Shown one piece after another: positions 27,100-39,170 of a DNA stretch of 64,000 nucleotides (the first letter of the stretch is position 1; each line of letters starts with the position of its first letter). Source of the DNA: Daucus carota subsp. sativus (Eukaryota > Streptophyta > Magnoliopsida > Apiales > Apiaceae); assembly GCF_001625215.2 (NCBI RefSeq), contig NC_030383.2, forward strand, positions 570,779-634,778. The letters are read 5' to 3'. A program made the translations under genes and the position numbers. The notes under the pieces are model-generated. The model was not told the DNA's origin. It ran no database searches and saw only the letters and a program-made list of their open reading frames with translations.

Positions 27100-28548
27100 T
27101 TGAAGAATGCTATCGATGAGAACCTCCCAGCAGCAGAGCACAGATGTTGTGCAAGACACATCCATGCAAACTGGAAGAAAAACCATCCTGGAAATGCCCT
27201 CAAGAATGCTTTTTGGAGAGCGGCAAAAGCTTCAACAGTGGCAGATTTCAACAAAGTGATGGATGAGATCAGGTGTATTTCTCCCTTTGCCTATGATGAC
27301 CTCTTGAAAACTAATCCAAAATATTGGAGTAGGGCTTACTTTAAGACATTGACACATTGCGATGTTGTGGATAACAACATTTCTGAATGTTTTAATTCTT
27401 GGATACTAGAAGCTAGATATAAACCGATAATTAGCATGCTTGATCATATTAGAGTGCAATGCATGGAAAGAATTCATATAAAAAGAGACTACATGGCCAG
27501 GATAGATACTGAACTATGTCCTAGGATAATTAGAAAGCTTAACTGGAGCATTGAGGGGTCAAAGATGTGTACATCAACTTGGGATGGTGGAGATAAGTGT
27601 GAAGTTAAGGATATAGAGGGTAATCAGTATGAGGTGGATATGAAGAATAGAACTTGTAGTTGCAGGAGATGGGATTTAACGGGAATTCCGTGTAGTCATG
27701 CATGTCAAGCCATAATGAGTATCAATGCTCAGCCTGAACAATTTGTACATGATTGTTATAAGAAGACTACTTATTTGAAAGCATACTCATATTTGATGAG
27801 CCCAATGAAAGGAAGCAAGGAGTGGCCTATAACTACACAAATCAAGTTGTTGCCTCCTAAAGCTAGGAGAATGCCTGGAAGGCCAAAAAAACACAGAAGG
27901 AGGGAAGCTGATGAAGTTGGGAGTGGTTGTAAATTATCAAAAAAAGGGATTACAATGAAATGTAGTAGGTGTTTGCAGATTGGACACAACAGGGCCACTT
28001 GTAAAACAGATGAGGCTGAGGTTCAGGAGAATCATAGGAAGGCTGCAGAAGCTAAAAAAGCACAATCTGAGGCTGCAAAGGCACATTCCTTAAGAAATAA
28101 ACAAAATCTGACAAAACAGAAAAAATCACAGGTATGATAGCTAAGTTACATGTATTTGTCATTTGTCATTTGTCATTTGTGATTAACTAATCCTAGTATT
28201 TGTTTGTAGACTGTAACAGCATCCTCATCAGAGCAAGCGCAACCAAAAAAGAAGAGCAGGCCAGTTCAAAATAAGGCGGGTGATCACACACAATCAAATG
28301 AACAGCCCCCTAAGGATTCAACTCAAAAGAAAAGGAGGGGAAGACCTCCGAAGGCCTCAAGTACTCAACTTCAGACTAGTGGAAGACCAGCTGGTATGGG
28401 AGTGCTAATTGGAGATGATGGACATACATACTTGTCCTCATCAACAACTACAATTAGATTGACTAGCTCACAGCCATGCACTCCAAATCAGGGTACAGAG
28501 GAGATACAAAGACAAGCGAATTCAAGTCAACCATCTCAACAGATGTGA
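27100..28548 (+). pseudogene. Mutator-like transposase, C-terminal part
   Basis: The downstream half reads from LKNAIDENLPAAEHRCCARH through NISECFNSWILEARYKPI, both typical of MULE transposases after the second catalytic acid. A SWIM zinc finger follows (CSCRRWDLTGIPCSHACQAI, about 27655-27715), then a GRPKKHRR basic patch and a CCHC zinc knuckle (CSRCLQIGHNRATC, about 27961-28002). An intron 28132-28209 with GT-AG borders joins a second exon 28210-28548 that encodes a Q/S/K-rich tail with an AT-hook-like KRRGRPPK and ends at TGA. There is no ATG at the start; the frame is separated from the N-terminal half by a stop and a deletion. Zinc-binding residues are intact, so decay may be recent. 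Confidence 0.87.
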
Positions 28549-28862
28549 TTTTACGTGGCGAAATATATGGGACTTGCACCTTCTAAGTACTAGCCATTTA
28601 TTGTGAGACTATGTAATTTCATTTACTGTGAGACTATGTAATTTCTTTTGGTACGAAACTTGTGTTATCAAATTGCAAATGAAAGTATGAGACTATATAA
28701 TTTCATTTGCTATAATTGCTTTTGGTGTAATATTATGAAGTTTTTGGTGTTATATTATGAAGTTCATTTGTCTCTTTTACTTTTAGTTTCTTATCAGTAC
28801 CTCAGCCAGGAGCAATGAAATAGCACAGATACTTGCCGACTATATAAAGTAACGCTAGCAAT

Positions 28863-28939
28863 CAAAAAAATTAAAACATTAGTTCAGTGGTAGGTTTTTA
28901 AAGAAAAAATAGTTGAGTGACAAAAAAATGATTTTCCCT
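28863..28939. repeat. Internal copy of the right terminal repeat
   Basis: This stretch (AAAACATTAGTTCAGTGGTA through GATTTTCCC) repeats the terminal sequence at about 29068-29148 in the same orientation with a few differences. About 120 bp of other sequence separates the two. Confidence 0.85.
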
Positions 28940-29583
28940 TATTAATATATGTGTATGACACATCAGCATAACACATCAGCGAGACTGTCCACGTAGGCGC
29001 TTTATTTAACGGTCAGAGGTCAAACTTGACGGAATGTGGTACAATCCAATACAAAAGTAACGTTAGTGATAAAAAAAATTAAAACATTAGTTCAGTGGTA
29101 GGTTTCTAAAGGAAAAAATAGTTGAGTGACAAAAAGATTGATTTTCCCTAATCTTAAGTATGGGGAAAAAACACAGTTTTCTTAGTATAAGACCAGCAGT
29201 CTGGAATTAATTGTTTATCCTGTCAGAAAAATGGTTCAGTTCAATGACTTCTCCTATTCTGTCTTCGCGGAAATCTGTACTATTGACACTATTGGCTAAA
29301 CCGAATGAAGCAGAATATAACTTAAACAGAACTGATCTGCAATTGATGCAAGAGAAATCATGCATCATGATTATCAAAGGAATGATTAAACATCTGTTAC
29401 TTTCACCGCGGAAAACTGTCTTACATTTTTACAGATATGTACCCGAGAATTCGCTAAAAATACAGAAAAACCTATATGCAACTGCAAGGTTAGTTTTATG
29501 GCAATTTATCCTAGCTTTCTGCTCTGAATTCTACATCCGAAACTGTGTTCTGTCGGTCCTATTTGTAATATCTCCATTCACGA

Positions 29584-30243
29584 TTAGCCCTCGCTGACAC
29601 AATTCTGACGCAGAATCGTTGCATCACTATCCAAATTCTGTAATGTAAGACTACATTTAATCTTAATGTTCTTGCTCTTAACCTTTAAGGCCCCGATCTT
29701 CACTTTCATAGGAGCATCTATAGACAAAAATAGCGGAACATTTTCTCTGACGTCCACAAGGTTCAGGCTTGACTGGATAACAGGCAATGCGGTTGAGCCA
29801 TGGAGGATCATTGTAACATCATGAGAGTTCCCAGGGTGTTCTTCAAATTTCGGGTATTTTCCTCTAGCAATCTCTTTTGAGCCCGAAAAAAGAGAAGCAT
29901 CACCTTCTTCGTCAAAATCTAAGGTCGATACACGATTTTTGTTTCTGGCTTTTAATGTGATTTCATAATCAGGATATTTAATAGGCGAGATCTTGACATG
30001 AACATCGTCAATCTGGAATAGGGGGTTAACGTGCTTGTAATACAGGCCGAGTAATAAGCCAACAATAAGAGCTTTAACAAAGAAGCTGATAAGAAAACAC
30101 CAAAAATATGGAGAAGACAACCACTTCTTTATTTTTGATAATGTGGGCTGAGAAGGTTGAGAAGAGGGGTCGACAGAGGAGCTATTCGGATACTGAGCGG
30201 GAGGGTTATCAATGGTGATATTTTTTAGCTCATGCTCCGCCAT
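29584..30243 (-). CDS. NDR1/HIN1-like LEA2-domain membrane protein
   Basis: A single exon of 219 codons starts MAEHELKNITIDNPP. Residues 1-45 are a hydrophilic, proline/serine-rich cytosolic tail. One membrane segment spans about 46-68 (FWCFLISFFVKALIVGLLLG). From about 75 to 190 comes a LEA2/WHy-type beta domain with YPDYEITLKARNKNRVSTLD, as in plant NHL proteins, then a short tail KCSLTLQNLDSDATILRQNC. Family members sit at the plasma membrane or ER and some act in defence or desiccation responses; the role of this one is unknown. I chose the ATG at 30243 rather than the in-frame ATG at 30336, because the extra 31 residues do not fit the family and the shorter start gives the usual NHL layout. 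It lies close downstream of the TNL cluster, on the same strand. Confidence 0.88.
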   Translation of the reverse strand: MAEHELKNITIDNPPAQYPNSSSVDPSSQPSQPTLSKIKKWLSSPYFWCFLISFFVKALIVGLLLGLYYKHVNPLFQIDDVHVKISPIKYPDYEITLKARNKNRVSTLDFDEEGDASLFSGSKEIARGKYPKFEEHPGNSHDVTMILHGSTALPVIQSSLNLVDVRENVPLFLSIDAPMKVKIGALKVKSKNIKIKCSLTLQNLDSDATILRQNCVSEG

Positions 30244-30539
30244 GGATAGGCGGAAGCTATCTAGCAGAAGAGCAAGGATGGAGATTGGAAGTTGCAGCAT
30301 AGAGAATTCTAAAGGGATCACTAAAAAGATAGACAAGTGTCGATTTCTGAACCTTGAACTATTTTTAGATTATTATTACTCGGTCAATTGCAGAATATAA
30401 ACAATCATTGGCATTCTTAGTTTCATCATTTTTTATGCCAATTTTTTTACATGGCAAAAAGAAAAGAGAAAAGATCTTAAACACTCAATACCAATTGCAA
30501 CCACAGCAAAAAACCGGCTCAGAAGCAGGGCACATGGGA

Positions 30540-30995
30540 ACTGATACTCTAAGCATTGCATCTTCTCCAACTGCTCAGGCAATCGCTCCAGCTTTGAACT
30601 GCTACTTAGATCTAGTAATTTAAGCAACTTCAGCTTCCAGATGCTATTTGGAAGGCTAGCAAGGTTTTGGCAATTAGACGATTTCAGATCGCTCAAATTG
30701 ATCAGGCGTCCAAACGAATCAGGCAGTCTTCAATTGCACTAGAACCGATTTCTTCAATTACCAGTCCATTAAGGCACCATAGCAAAAAAGCATTATCCTC
30801 TGAGAGACCGATGAGAAAATTTCTTGACTTCTTTATTGCTTCACGTAGTCCAGATAAAATTTGATGGCCCTTTACAAGTGCAGGATCATCTCTGAAGGTT
30901 AAAATTCCTGCTTGAACCAAAGTAAGTAAAGATTGGCAATAAAGTCACAGCAATGTCCTTACCATAACATAAAAGCTCAAGAAGACAACCTGAGT
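30540..30995 (-). pseudogene. TNL relic: TIR fragment joined to LRR fragment
   Basis: From about 30995 the minus strand matches the start of a TIR domain in broken frames (VFLSFY near the top). A readable piece follows, ILTFRDDPALVKGHQILSGL through WCLNGL, closest to TNL3 (ILTFKDDPALEKGEEISSGL, WCLDEL). By about 30720 it passes directly into LRR sequence (SDLKSSNCQNLASLPNSIWK, KLERLPEQLEKMQ) in another frame. The NBS region between these domains is missing, so an internal deletion fused the two ends of a TNL3-type gene. The catalytic glutamate position of the TIR domain (EL in WCLDEL) is changed to GL. No function is expected. Confidence 0.85.
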
Positions 30996-31251
30996 AAGTT
31001 CAATTAATCGATTATTTGTGGTAATCATGGTAATAATAACACAAGTTGCCAAAATATGCATTCAGCAATCTCATAGTAAACAATCAAAACTACATTCAGG
31101 TCTATGTCTTTTTGATATATTAGAAAGTTCACTGCTTCTTGACAATTGACAGGCAAATCGCTCATCTGTGGACACCAAATATTTATTATATGTACAGTAG
31201 TCATATACAAAAATCTTAATAGACTTATAAGTAAACAAGGATTGCTACAAA

Positions 31252-34200
31252 TCACAATCCAGTGAAATCCGTTTTTTGTAGTATATGGGCCCCCCAGGTC
31301 TCCACCTCCACTTCTCCGGAGGGAACCCATTTTCCTCCAAAATCATCTTCATTGCTAATATAACAATATAGTTTTCTTTTAATTGAAACCGTAATTTGAT
31401 CACCACTTTTTACTGACATGTCCTGTGCCCTTTTGCATTGCACCGTCGACCGTAGTTCGACTCCATTTCTCACTGCTACATCGATGTCGACGTCCTCTCT
31501 AGTAGCCTTTGTCTTATTGGTAATAACAGCTGTAAATTTAGATGGACTCTGAGTCTCTTTGCATTTATAGACAACCCAGAGTGCAATACCTAACAAGTTC
31601 TCTCCCAGGGCTGGTGAAATTTGGAAAGAGAGTTTGCACTCTTTGCTTGTATAATTGAACCATTCTGGAATCATCTTGTTTGGTAGATGAGCTCTAAATG
31701 AAAACAATAGTCTTGCCTGCAACATTAAAAGATCGTGAATATATTTATAGATGTATGGTTGTGTGTAATTAATTAACAGAGAGATAGTAAGAGACACCTA
31801 CAAACCTGAAGGGAACTCTCTTTTAAACTGATTGATTTTAGATTGCTGCACCTAACAAAACTTAGCTCTTCTATATCCTTCAACATTGAAAGGTCTGGTA
31901 CATCCTGCAGCTTTGTGCATCCATCTACCTTGAGTGATTGAAAATGAGGAGGAAGTGGAGGGAGAGATCGAAGGCTGATGCATCTCCTTATAACCAGTCC
32001 CCTCAAGCATTTTAATCTGGATAAATCGGGTAGCTGTTCCAATGTCGCATTGTCATATACCCACAACTGTTGCAGATTCAGAGGAAGTTCATAAAATGAG
32101 GGCCCACACCCTGAATGGTTACGCAAAATAAGACTATGTAGGTTAGACAGCTTAAGAAGACTCAAAGTCTCCGTTGAAAAACTCTGGCTCTCATCAGTGA
32201 TGCTTAGCTCCTTCAAAGAAGAGACACTTTGAATCTTAGGTAGCCATAACCTTATATTACAACATAGGTCTAGTCTTTCCAATCTCGTACTCTTCACCCT
32301 CTCAGGCAAATTAATTATTTCTCTGTACGATGAGGGAAATTGTAATGTAGAAAGTGATGTAAGATTCCAGATGCTACTGGGAAGATATCTAAGATTACGA
32401 CAGGCACTCAAGTTCAACACTTGTAGGCTACTCAGTTGACCAATAGAATCTGGTAATTCGTTAATTTGTTCACAGTCGGCATGAAGACGTTCTAAGGATT
32501 GCATCTTCCCCAATTCCTCAGGCAATCGCTTCAGCTCATGACAGCCTCCTAGATCAAGTGCTTTGAGCAACATCAGCTTACATATGCTATCTGGAAGAGC
32601 AGTTAGGTTTTTGCACCAAAACAAATTCAAATGGACTAATTTAATAAGCTCTCCAAACGAATCTGGCAATTGTTCAATTCCACTCCAACTTGCAACAAAC
32701 GTTTTTAAGCCTTGCATATTACCCATTCGCTCTGGCAACCGTTTCAGATTGTGGCAAGACTCCAGTTTCAAATGGTTCAAACGAGTCAACTGCGTGATAG
32801 TCCCGGGCAACTGATTCAGATTGACACAATGACTTAAATTAAAATGTCTCAACAGAGTCAACTGCCCAATTGACTCCGGCAATTCTTTCAACAGGCGGCA
32901 GCGACCCATATCTAAATGACCCAAATTACTCAACTGGCCAATAGTTGGGTGTACTTTAGATAAATTTTGACAACCATACAGTAATAACCTCTCAAGCACT
33001 TTCAAATCACTCAAGTTACGGATGCTTTTTAGCTTAGAGTGACTCACATTTAGACTCTTCAAGCTCCCAGGTGGCTGTTCCAAACATAATACAAATCAGT
33101 ATAATAAACATATTTTCAATTTAAAACTTCTTTTAAAATGTAATTCTAATATTATATAAAGGTTTTGAATATCAGTAACTCCTACTCCCATTCGTATCTT
33201 AATATTTTATACTCCTTCTTGAATACTTAAAAGTATGCGAAAAAAAGTTAAGAGACTAATATATCTTTGTTGAGTTAGAGGTTTCACTATTCAGGTCTGG
33301 TTTAGGATACATAAGTACTAAAACTATTCTATTTTGGTATTAAGTACTAAAAATTATAAATTTGTATATTACATTTACTACTTGATTTGTATATAATACT
33401 CTCCATATAACTTTTTTGAAAATTCTAAATTAAATAATGATAAAACTTCCCATTTAATTTTTCTACAAATTCTAAAAATATAATTGTTTGATGTTTGTTA
33501 AAGTCCCCATTTTAAGTGGCATACTCACATAACATCAATAAATCATGTCATAACTACAATTAAAACAAATATTAACTTATCATGAGCTTACTTGTTTGGC
33601 ATCATTAGCTTTTACATATACAATAATTATTTAATATCATTTGTTCTATATTTTAATATTCTTCGTTAGACTAAAATTTGATTTGACCTATATGAAAAAC
33701 AGAGAATACATACCTTCCACGATGAATCAAGCTGATTGTATGACATGTCAAGACAGACAAGTTCTGGTGAACAAAATTTAGCATTAACACTTGTCCACGG
33801 GGAATGGGACCATCGCATGCACCTCAACTCCGGACATGAATTTTTAAAATCTCCCGAGATAATGTTATGTGGATCAATTATTTCAAGTAATCTCAACTTG
33901 CACAGCTTTCTAAATATTTTGGTAGTCAATTGTCTTGCTGTGGATCTGGTTAAGTCGAGTAACAAAAGTTCGATATGATCTGCTCCCTGATAAGGCAAAA
34001 ATATGATAAAAACTAGCATAAGACTTTTCTTGTTAGATGCTTGGCAGCAAACAGGCCTTTGATGTAGTTAGCTAATAATATTACTGGTTCGGTATTAGCA
34101 CGTTCGATATGCATATACATAAAACACCATGTAGTCATGGTTTTCATTTAACTTTGGTCACAGAGACTATTTACTGATTAGGATTTGCCCTTGGGTCAGT

Positions 34201-36261
34201 GATTACCTCTAGATTTTGCAACCGCTCGCATGCATTTTCTTGATACAAGCGCAAGTATCTGCCGTTCCCTTGCTTAAATTCTTCGCGAGCAACTTTCCTC
34301 CCCATGTCTTGGATAAGATTATGCATCTGTAATCTGTTACACTCATCAACTGTTATTAAACATCTGTCTTCTAGAATTGGTATTCCATGGTCAGGATAAA
34401 AATCACAAGATTTAAATGTATAAACAGCATCGTCTTTGTCCTTTCCAACAAAGAAGAAGACAATATCTAGGAAAATTGCTCTCTCTGTCTCATCATCCAA
34501 TTCATCATAGCTTAGTTGAAGGATTTCTTGTACCTGGTCCATTGGAATTTTCTGAACCTTGATAAGCTTAGCTTCCCAAAATGACACATGATTTCTACCA
34601 CGCAAAGATGAGCCTAACACCTTTAGAGCCAATGGAAGACCTCCTGCATAAGTTACAAACTCTGCTGAGAGCTCTCTAAACATCTCAGGTGGCATCGATT
34701 TCCTAAAGGCGTGATAGCTAAACAGCTCTAATGAATCATTTTGTCCCAATCTTTTCACCGTGTATATATCTACTTCTGGAATATCTACCTTCAGTTGATT
34801 TAGCAAATTTGCATCTCTTGTCGTAAAAATAATCCTACTTCCTGGAGAAGACAGGCTGCAGAGCTTTATCTGCAATTCTGAAGGGATTGACTGGTCCAAA
34901 TCATCCAGAACAATGAGAGCTTTATTTAAACAAAGAATTTGTTTCAACTGTCTTATTCCACTTTCCACATCAGTGACCCTACAATCATTGTTTCTGAGAA
35001 GCTTAACCAAGAGTTGTTGAAGTAACCAAAGTAGATTCTTACCCCCTTGTAAATTTTCTTTAACATTTTCAATAAAGCAACTAACTGGGAACTTGTCATG
35101 ATAACTATTGTAAAAAGCTCTGGCAATTGTAGTTTTTCCAATACCTCCCATACCACATATTCCAAGGGCACGGACATCATTTGATTCCATTTGTAGTTTT
35201 TGATAAATATCTTCAACGACAGAATCTACCCCGAACAGATGTTCCTCATTGTGTACTTTCACAGATGCATGTAGTCGTTCCGCATTTTTCACAATATCTT
35301 GAACAATGTCTGCTTCATTTCTGTTATTAAGTTTATAATCAAGACAACAGAAGAGGTTTTGTCATGAAGAGATCGCCTATAGGGTTTTGTCACAATATTT
35401 ATGACATGGATGTTCACATACACAGATTCAAAAATTCAGATTACACTTAATTTGCAATAGTAACATTCTCTGCAAAAGATTTGTGCATATTTTAACATTT
35501 TAAAGTATAAATTGCATTAGGGTGACCCAAAGGGACTTAATTTTAACGAATACTATACTATATCCAAACGATTATAGTAAAAATATAACAAGATCAACAA
35601 ATATAGAGGCTTACTCTCCTGCATCTTTTTTGAGATGGTATCCTTTTAGCTTCCCAACTGCAGCAAGAGCACATTCCCACTTCTTTATCATTTCAACAGA
35701 GTGAGTGTTCCTTTGACTGCGAAGACCTTCCATAAATTCCTTTCTCCGGTGCCGTACATCTGATGGATTAACATAGTAAAAAACAGGAACCACCACCAGG
35801 CCTTCTGTTCTTTCGCAACTAACGATCTCCAACAGCTCACTAAGGCACCATTTAGAATATGCAAAGTTCTTCGAAATAACAACAACGCACATCTTTGAAC
35901 CACGGATTGCGTTCAGTAGTCCCACTGAAATTTCTTCGCCCTTTCGGAGTTGAGGTTCATCCATGAAGGTTTTAAATCCTGCATCATGCAAAGCTTTGTA
36001 GAGATGCGCAGTGAAGTTTCCGCGAGTGTCTTTACCATGAAAACATAGGAAGACGTCCCAGCTGCTACGTGGGAATGCAGAAGAGGAAGAAGGCGCAGTT
36101 AATGTTTCCACATCCCGGCTGCCAGGCGGAGATGGAGAAGAGGAAGAAGGGGCAGTTAAAGCAGTTGAAATTGAACGCATGATGATAGTGATCATGGGGA
36201 GTATAACGAGAAGTGGCAGAACCCAAATTAAAACTACCAGCAGATGATTGTAGTGCTCCAT
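31252..36261 (-). CDS. TNL1: TIR-NBS-LRR resistance protein with N-terminal anchor
   Basis: Intracellular immune receptor. Five exons join in frame: 36261-35615 (TIR), 35320-34207 (NBS), 33986-33714 (linker), 33074-31806 (LRR) and 31716-31252 (post-LRR C-JID), giving 1255 residues. A hydrophobic stretch (LLVVLIWVLPLLVILPMITI, about 7-27) precedes the TIR domain, which runs from about 67 (WDVFLCFHGKDTRGNF) and keeps the catalytic-site glutamate (KWCLSEL). The NBS has the P-loop GMGGIGKTT, kinase-2 ALIVLDDLDQ, RNBS-B GSRIIFTTRD, GLPLAL and IFLDIVFFFVG. The MHD position reads MHN (codon at 34318-34320). The LRR exon has about 15 repeats of LPxSIGxLxxLxxLNLxxCxxL type. The last exon has PNKMIPEWF, a C-JID mark. 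No break is seen, so it is probably functional; the ligand is unknown. It is a close paralogue of TNL2 and TNL4. Confidence 0.95.
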
Positions 36262-36660
36262 AGCAGAGATCGAACGAATGTCGGAGTATTAAACTATGTG
36301 ATCCTTACCGATATGTGATTTCATGCAAATAAGATTGACATTTTATCAAACACCATATATGCACACTGACTGGCATTTTAAATAGAAGCTAACTAGAATA
36401 TCGGACTATTAAATTATGTGGTCCTGACCGTTGTGTGATGAGCATCATCTTGACTTCAATGAGTATCTTTCAGACGTCGCCGACAGTCACTGAAATTCAT
36501 GAAATTTCGAAGATGCTTGAGTGTTTTTGGTTTTTTTATATACGAAAAGAAAATATTTTAAGCCTTTTTCTACTCGCTCAACTCTTTTTACATGACTCAT
36601 TTAAAAAAAAAATAAAATTAGTTGACTATTTAGTTTTCTTGTATACTTCTAATAAATGTA

Positions 36661-36948
36661 CTCACTCCGTCTCAATTAATTTATAAGTCCTTTTTCAAAA
36701 AACACGCATATTAAAAAAATAGTTGGTCATATATAATTTTATCTCATATATCATTAGTTAGTACAGTGATAAGAGAGAATAGAGTTGAGTTTCAAAAATT
36801 CATAATAAATATAAAAATTTAGTGCATTGAGAAATGAGAATAATGTTGAGTTTTAAAAAAATCATAATTAATATAGAGATAAATTTGTATTGAATGAAGA
36901 GAGAAACTTTTTTTCCCAAAAGGGACTCATAAAATGAGACAGAGGGAG
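36661..36948. mobile_element. Stowaway-like MITE upstream of TNL1
   Basis: Left end CTCACTCCGTCTCA and right end TGAGACAGAGGGAG are inverted, with TA on each side (36659-36660, 36949-36950). It is 288 bp long and begins about 400 bp upstream of the TNL1 start codon, so it may lie in the promoter. Confidence 0.85.
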
Positions 36949-37090
36949 TACTAAACTAAATTGATTTATGTTTATATGTGTGGTAGTCAAACATTGTATA
37001 TATTCTTTGAAAAACATTCAAAAGATTGTTCTGAAAAGAGAAACAGATCAAGTATTTTGGAACATTTTTTTTTTTTAAAACGACTTGTAA

Positions 37091-37392
37091 GAACATCTCC
37101 AACTATGAGGAGCCTTTAGCTAAAAATTTATTTGGCATACTATAAATAAAAATTATAGCCAATTGATTCAAAAATCGACGCTCCAAGTCTCCAACTACAC
37201 CAACCCCTTGTCTATAATTATAAGTGGCTATATTTGTCGAATCTCTACATATCTGTAAAAAATTTGTTGAAAGATTACACATAATTTATTACCACATTAA
37301 ATTAATATATTCCATTTATAATGATGTAAATATTAACAATATACTATTTTTAAATTATAGCCAATTAATAAATAACGTTATTGGAGATGCTC
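37091..37392. mobile_element. Tourist/PIF-Harbinger-like MITE
   Basis: Ends GAACATCTCCAA and TTGGAGATGCTC are inverted repeats, flanked by TAA on both sides (37088-37090, 37393-37395), the 3-bp target of PIF/Harbinger elements. It is 302 bp and non-coding. Just to its right lies an orphan Stowaway end (GACAGAGGGAG, about 37401-37411). Confidence 0.85.
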
Positions 37393-38006
37393 TAAAAGAA
37401 GACAGAGGGAGTAAATTATATTTTGAAAATATATATTTTTATAAACCATAATTTATTTATTTTGTATAATCATTATTATTAGTTGACACATAAAATATTA
37501 TTTCAATTTTGTTGGGTTAGGTTGAGTAAAATTTATCAGTAATTAGAAATAGTGTTATAATAATTATAAAATTGAAAATTCTATCAAATATTGAGATATT
37601 GATGTTTTTAATTATACAGTCCTGATCAACATGAAAAATTCTTTGGATAATAATATAATAATAATTATAAATCATGATTAATATGAAAATCTTTTGATAA
37701 TAATATAATAGTCATTATTTTCAAATAAAAAATTATATAACGCTAATCAAATTTTGATATATTATATTTAATAATCCTCATGTGCAGCTGAAATGTGATT
37801 TGACTCGTTAATAAAGGGTCTTGATTTTCTTCCCCGATTCTTTTTCTGCCCATTTTTCTTAGCAGATTACTTGGTATTTTTCTGACCACAAGCTACAAGT
37901 CAAGTCAGTCAACGATCTTTTAAAATTAGATCCACTTTTCATACGAAACTTCACCAAAATTTCCCAAACTTAATGAATTATCTGCGAGACCATTATGCGG
38001 AGAAAC

Positions 38007-38405
38007 CTACCTCTGCGAGACCATTATGCTAAGCATGCGCTGAGTTTTACGGGTATAATCTTCAATTTGACAGTTGACTAATTCCATTAGGTGGGCAACT
38101 GAATCTGGCAGTTGCTCAAGTGTTGTATAACTTGCATCTTCAAACCCTTTATAAGCACCCAGTTGCTCTGGCAACTGTCTTAGACTGCAGCAACCACTGA
38201 CATTTAAGCTGTCCAAATTGGACAACTGTATGATAGGCTCGGGCAGTCTTTTAAGGCTGTGACAACGACGCAAATCCAAATTACCCAATTCAGCTAATTA
38301 TGCAGCTGACCGAGGTAATAACTTCTCAACTAACTTTGAATCTCTCAAGTCAGGGGCGGTTTTCAGGTTCTTCGAGTAACTGACATTGATAGTATTCTAA
38401 ATTAG
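38007..38405 (-). pseudogene. LRR fragment of a TNL3-type gene
   Basis: From about 38400 the minus strand reads VSYSKNLKTAPDLRDSKLVE, matching the first LRR residues of TNL3 (VSYSKNLKTIHDFRDSKLVE). Stops follow near 38300, and an open stretch with repeats SLKRLPEPIIQLSNLDSLNV and LRQLPEQLGAYKGFEDASYT ends near 38007. No TIR, NBS or C-terminal exon accompanies it. It lies between the 3' end of TNL2 and the start of TNL1, so it marks a deleted third lineage member or a gene-conversion scrap. Confidence 0.85.
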
Positions 38406-38829
38406 TTGAGAAGTTATTACCAAAATCAAGTCAGCATAGTCGAAAAATATAATTTCTTGCAAGTAACCCTTTAGCATGCTAAATTGTTTTTTGTATATAA
38501 AGTGCACGAGCAGTCTTATTACTTGTCACTTACTAGTAGATCTGTGTTGAAATCAAAGTTCAACTATGTATCTACTCACTCAAATTTCATTCAAGTCTGG
38601 CATATATGAGAACATACTGCCATTGACCAATTCTTCAAAACTGACCAGATTTGAACTAGTCTTGTTGGCCAATATTTGTAAAACAACTCGAAGACAAATA
38701 AGATGAATATATTGAAGCTACATTTAAGTCTATGTTTTCTTATTGTGATACTACAACTCTACAAGTTGCCATTTGCAAATATATTATGCATTAAATAATC
38801 TCATACTCGACAGTTTACTGCCTTATTTG

Positions 38830-39170
38830 TGTTATCTGATTATATGTACAGTTAGTGATATACAAAAATCTCAATAAACTTTTACAAAGCAAGGATTTGT
38901 ACAAATCACAATCCTGTTATCTTTTTTTTTTTCAGTATATGGGCCCCCCACTTCTCTACCTCCACTTCTCCAGAAGGAACTCTTACAATTGACAGGCAAA
39001 TCGCTTTCATGTGGACACCAAATATTTGACTATATGTACAGAAGTTATATACAAAATCTCAATAGACTTATACAACTAACAAGGATTTGTACAAATCACA
39101 ATCTGGTGATATCTGTTTTGTGTAGTATATGGGCCCCCCACTTCTCTACCTCTACTTCTGCAGGCGGAAC
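38830..39170. repeat. Duplicated tail of the TNL2 last exon and 3' flank
   Basis: Two direct copies, offset by about 190 bp, contain TATATGTACAG, CAAGGATTTGTACAAATCAC and GTATATGGGCCCCCCACTTC. The right copy (about 39019-39170) includes the true 3' end of TNL2 at 39096; the left copy (about 38830-38985) is a partial duplicate ending in the same coding sequence. Similar sequence also lies downstream of TNL1 (about 31165-31320) and TNL4 (about 53930-54115). Confidence 0.8.

Larger units (their letters stand above)
25464..29148 (+). mobile_element. Mutator-like element with defective transposase
   Basis: A perfect 9-bp duplication TAATCTTAA flanks the element (25455-25463, 29149-29157). The ends GGGAAAATCAATCTTTTTGT and its inverse extend into inverted repeats of about 65 bp (through GTCACTCAACTATTTTTTCC and ACCTACCACTGAAC). 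The right end is present twice: an inner copy at about 28863-28939 and the terminal copy at about 29068-29148. The interior encodes the two halves of a plant MuDR-type transposase described separately. The copy is 3685 bp and cannot be autonomous because the catalytic region is gone. Confidence 0.93.

Noticed and set aside
32563..32814. 83-codon plus-strand frame
   Set aside because: Antisense shadow of the TNL1 LRR exon.
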